Assembly: GCA_011391175.1 (NCBI GenBank)
Contig: JAABQZ010000009.1
Location: 1 to 42,013, forward strand
Reading direction: 5' to 3'
Origin: Methylophilaceae bacterium
GTDB taxonomy: Bacteria; Pseudomonadota; Gammaproteobacteria; Burkholderiales; Methylophilaceae
DNA length: 42,013 nt
In this document: piece by piece, positions 39,346 through 42,013 of the stretch
Layout: each line of letters opens with the position of its first letter
How positions within the stretch are numbered: the first letter of the stretch is position 1
Translations under genes and position numbers: made by a program
The notes under the pieces: generated by a model
Seen by the model: only the letters and a program-made list of their open reading frames with translations
What the model was told of the DNA's origin: nothing
The model's database searches: none

Positions 39346-40683
39346 TTACTTTTTCGCTTTTTTATCTGACTGTTGTTTATCTAGGTCTTTTAAGTGCATT
39401 AATTTTTCGCTTATTTTACCTTCTAAGCCGCGCGACGTGGGTACATAAAACTGTGGCGGTGAGCTTTTACTTTCATACAACTCATCTGGAAAGTAATCCA
39501 CGCCTGCTGCATAGGCCTCTGGTTCGTTATGCGCGTAGCGATAGTCTTTGCCATAATCCAAGGCTTTCATCAGCTTGGTAGGCGCGTTTCTTAGGTGCAA
39601 AGGCACTGGCCGCGATTTATCTTGTGCCACAAAACTTTTTGCTTGATTGTAGGCGTTGTAAGCGGCATTGCTTTTTGGTGCTACTGCCAAATAAATCACC
39701 GCGTTGCTCAGCGCCAACTCGCCTTCTGGCGAACCTAGCCGCTCATAAATTTGACAGGCTTCCAAACACATGCCCTGCGCACGCGGGTCGGCTAAGCCAA
39801 TATCTTCAATCGCCATCCGCACAATGCGCCGGCCTAGATACAGCGGATCTGCGCCGCCATCAATCATGCGTAAAAACCAATACAAGGCAGCATCTGGGTT
39901 GCTACCGCGCACCGATTTATGTAGCGCCGAGATTTGGTCGTAAAACGCTTCGCCACCTTTATCAAACCTGCGCATTTTACTGGCCATGGTGGTTTGTAAA
40001 AAGGCTTCATCTATATATTTAACGCTTGCTCCAGCTGCCGCATGGAATAAGGACTCTATAAAGTTCAGCAAGCGCCGCGCATCGCCATCGGCATAGGACA
40101 ATATTTGTTCTTGAACAGCGTCAGCTAAGCTAATCTCTGGTGCGATTAAGGCACGTCCACGTTCCAACAGCAGCGCCAACTCTGGCTCACTCAAACTATT
40201 CAGCACAAACACTTGTGAGCGACTGAGCAGCGCGCTATTTACCTCAAATGACGGATTTTCAGTCGTCGCGCCAATAAAGGTAATTAAACCACTTTCAACA
40301 AACGGCAAAAACGCATCTTGCTGACCCTTATTAAAGCGATGCACTTCATCCACAAATAATATCGTTTTTCGGCCATGCTGCTGCAAGGTGAGCTCAGCAC
40401 GTTCTACTGCATCGCGAATATCTTTAATGCCTGAAAGTACCGCTGAAATGGGAATAAAATCTGCGTCTGCTGTGTTGGCAATGAGGCGTGCCAAGGTGGT
40501 TTTACCAACACCTGGCGGTCCCCATAAAATCATCGAGGGCAGTTTGCCTGATTGAAACGCGACCCGCAGTGGTTTGCCTTCGCCCAACAGATGCGATTGC
40601 CCCACCACTTCATCCAGCGTTTTTGGGCGCAGACGTTCAGCTAACGGAGCTTGCGGAGTATTGACTTGAAATAAGCTATTCAC
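39346..40683 (-). CDS. rarA: Replication-associated recombination protein A (MgsA/WRNIP1 family)
   Basis: [79 protein letters not shown]. Confidence 0.97.
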   Translation of the reverse strand: MNSLFQVNTPQAPLAERLRPKTLDEVVGQSHLLGEGKPLRVAFQSGKLPSMILWGPPGVGKTTLARLIANTADADFIPISAVLSGIKDIRDAVERAELTLQQHGRKTILFVDEVHRFNKGQQDAFLPFVESGLITFIGATTENPSFEVNSALLSRSQVFVLNSLSEPELALLLERGRALIAPEISLADAVQEQILSYADGDARRLLNFIESLFHAAAGASVKYIDEAFLQTTMASKMRRFDKGGEAFYDQISALHKSVRGSNPDAALYWFLRMIDGGADPLYLGRRIVRMAIEDIGLADPRAQGMCLEACQIYERLGSPEGELALSNAVIYLAVAPKSNAAYNAYNQAKSFVAQDKSRPVPLHLRNAPTKLMKALDYGKDYRYAHNEPEAYAAGVDYFPDELYESKSSPPQFYVPTSRGLEGKISEKLMHLKDLDKQQSDKKAKK

Positions 40684-40826
40684 TTATTTTTCTTTAGGTT
40701 AAAAATGATGGTTTATTTTACTGCGAATCGCGCTATAACAAGCAGTTAAAATTTCAACTGGTGCAATTGAGAGGCTAGCTCAAAAGCGATTATCTCAAAG
40801 CAAGGTAGTTCTGAAATATTAAACGC

Positions 40827-41432
40827 TTATTCGCCCACCACATCCACCCCTTTGGGTGGCGTAAACAGAAAGGTTGCATCTTGCAGCACGGGGTTGCGCT
40901 CTACCTCGTTAAAAGTGATGTGCGTAACGTGATTAAAGCTGTCATATAGCTCCATTTTGCGCAGTTTTTCCGCCTTAAAACCAAGCAGCACACGTTCGAA
41001 ACCACTTTCTTTATCTTTTGGAATCGCTAATACCCAAGTTAAGCCATCTTTACGAGTTGCGTTTTTAAGGGTGAAGCTTTTTTCTACCGCTTCACCGCCT
41101 GCAAGCATAGCGGCTGGGCTAGAGCCTAAGGTTTTACTGAGCTCGCGTATGGTGACTTGTTGCAGCTCAGTATCAAACAAAAATACTTGTTTGCCATCGC
41201 TCACAATTTGCTGCTCATAAGGTTTTTTGTAATCCCAGCGGAATTTATTTGGTCGCTGTAGCTGCATCGTGCCTTCTACTTCTTGCACTTTACGGCCTTT
41301 GTTGTCGTTGACTACTTGGGTAAATTGCGCGCGCATGGTGTTGGTGTTGTTAAAAAAATCGCGCAAGCTTGATACGCCGTCTGCCATTGCAGCCTGACTA
41401 AATAACATCAAACTCAGTAATAATTTATTCAT
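40827..41432 (-). CDS. lolA: Outer membrane lipoprotein carrier protein LolA
   Basis: Signal peptide; VEGTMQLQRPNKFRWDYKKPYEQQIVSDGKQVFLFDTELQQVTIR. Confidence 0.96.
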   Translation of the reverse strand: MNKLLLSLMLFSQAAMADGVSSLRDFFNNTNTMRAQFTQVVNDNKGRKVQEVEGTMQLQRPNKFRWDYKKPYEQQIVSDGKQVFLFDTELQQVTIRELSKTLGSSPAAMLAGGEAVEKSFTLKNATRKDGLTWVLAIPKDKESGFERVLLGFKAEKLRKMELYDSFNHVTHITFNEVERNPVLQDATFLFTPPKGVDVVGE

Positions 41433-41465
41433 TTAAACCCTTTAAAAACATGCGAGAGAAAAACG

Positions 41466-41504
41466 CTGCCCTGAAAGCCAATACCCATGCGGCTTACAGA
41501 GCAT
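41466..41504 (+). repeat. 39-bp dispersed repeat, copy 3, between lolA and ftsK
   Basis: CTGCCCTGAAAGCCAATACCCATGCGGCTTACAGAGCAT; 30/39 ungapped identity to the copy at 21017. Confidence 0.8.
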
Positions 41505-41576
41505 CAAAAAGAAGGCATCTACAATGATTAACGTTTATCAGCTAATTGCGTGTACAAACGCATGTAAATCACAGCG

Positions 41577-42013
41577 CTAATCTTCTGCGCTGCTGCCCGC
41601 TTTTACCAGTACTTCGCGGTTACCGTTGCTTTGCATGCTTGAAACCAAGCCTGCACGTTCCATATCCTCAATCAAACGCGCAGCACGATTATAGCCAATA
41701 CGCAATTGGCGCTGCACAGAGGAAATACTGGCACGACGGCTGGTCAATACGATAGAAACCGCCTCATCATACAGCGGGTCTTTTTCTACGCCATCCTCGC
41801 TTACGTAATCACCCGCTTCACCGCCTTCGGTTTCATTGGTCAAAATGCCTTCAATATAGTTTGGCTCGCCCATCGCTTTTAGGTGATTTACCACTTGGTG
41901 CACTTCGTGATCACTGACAAACGCGCCGTGAATACGCACTGGGTAACCCGTACCAGGCGGCATGTACAACATATCACCTTGGCCAAGCAAAGCCTCTGCC
42001 CCCATTTGGTCTA
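41577..42013 (-). CDS. ftsK: DNA translocase FtsK, C-terminal part (gene continues beyond window end)
   Basis: [42 protein letters not shown] and gamma domain [46 protein letters not shown]. Confidence 0.95.
   Translation of the reverse strand, partial: DQMGAEALLGQGDMLYMPPGTGYPVRIHGAFVSDHEVHQVVNHLKAMGEPNYIEGILTNETEGGEAGDYVSEDGVEKDPLYDEAVSIVLTSRRASISSVQRQLRIGYNRAARLIEDMERAGLVSSMQSNGNREVLVKAGSSAED

Overview
The window is about 42 kb of gene-dense chromosome. From gene content and order (efp/earP, ftsK-lolA-rarA-serS, yhdP-nit-tldD, glnE, acs) it is probably a betaproteobacterium, possibly a Methylophilaceae-like methylotroph; this placement is inference. Most of it is conserved housekeeping: dhaK (partial), ycaO, glnE, acs, prfC, an ABC-F ATPase, yhdP, a nitrilase-family amidase, tldD, efp, earP, greB, an AddB-like/AddA-like repair pair, a YqaA-type membrane protein, mfd, rpiA, mltF, serS, rarA, lolA and the C-terminus of ftsK. 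I found no CRISPR array, transposase, prophage, rRNA or tRNA. The parts worth a second look are: (1) a dispersed 39-bp imperfect-palindrome repeat with three clear copies (8420, 21017, 41466) and one decayed antisense copy (31219); one copy lies inside the earP ORF and spans exactly 13 codons; (2) a 470-bp islet between acs and prfC made of consecutive hairpins, including a 20-bp match to the Neisseria dRS3 consensus ATTCCC-N8-GGGAAT, next to an atypical ORF with a WYL-like N-terminus; (3) a MerP-like/MerT-like/outer-membrane-like cassette next to a Cys-rich secreted protein; (4) an AddB-like nuclease that seems to have lost part of its Fe-S cysteine motif; (5) a perfect operator-like palindrome just upstream of acs; (6) in-frame tandem duplications in the MerT-like and AddA-like genes. 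I see no clear evidence of a complete new multi-gene system. The 39-bp repeat family and the hairpin islet are the best candidates for something undescribed.
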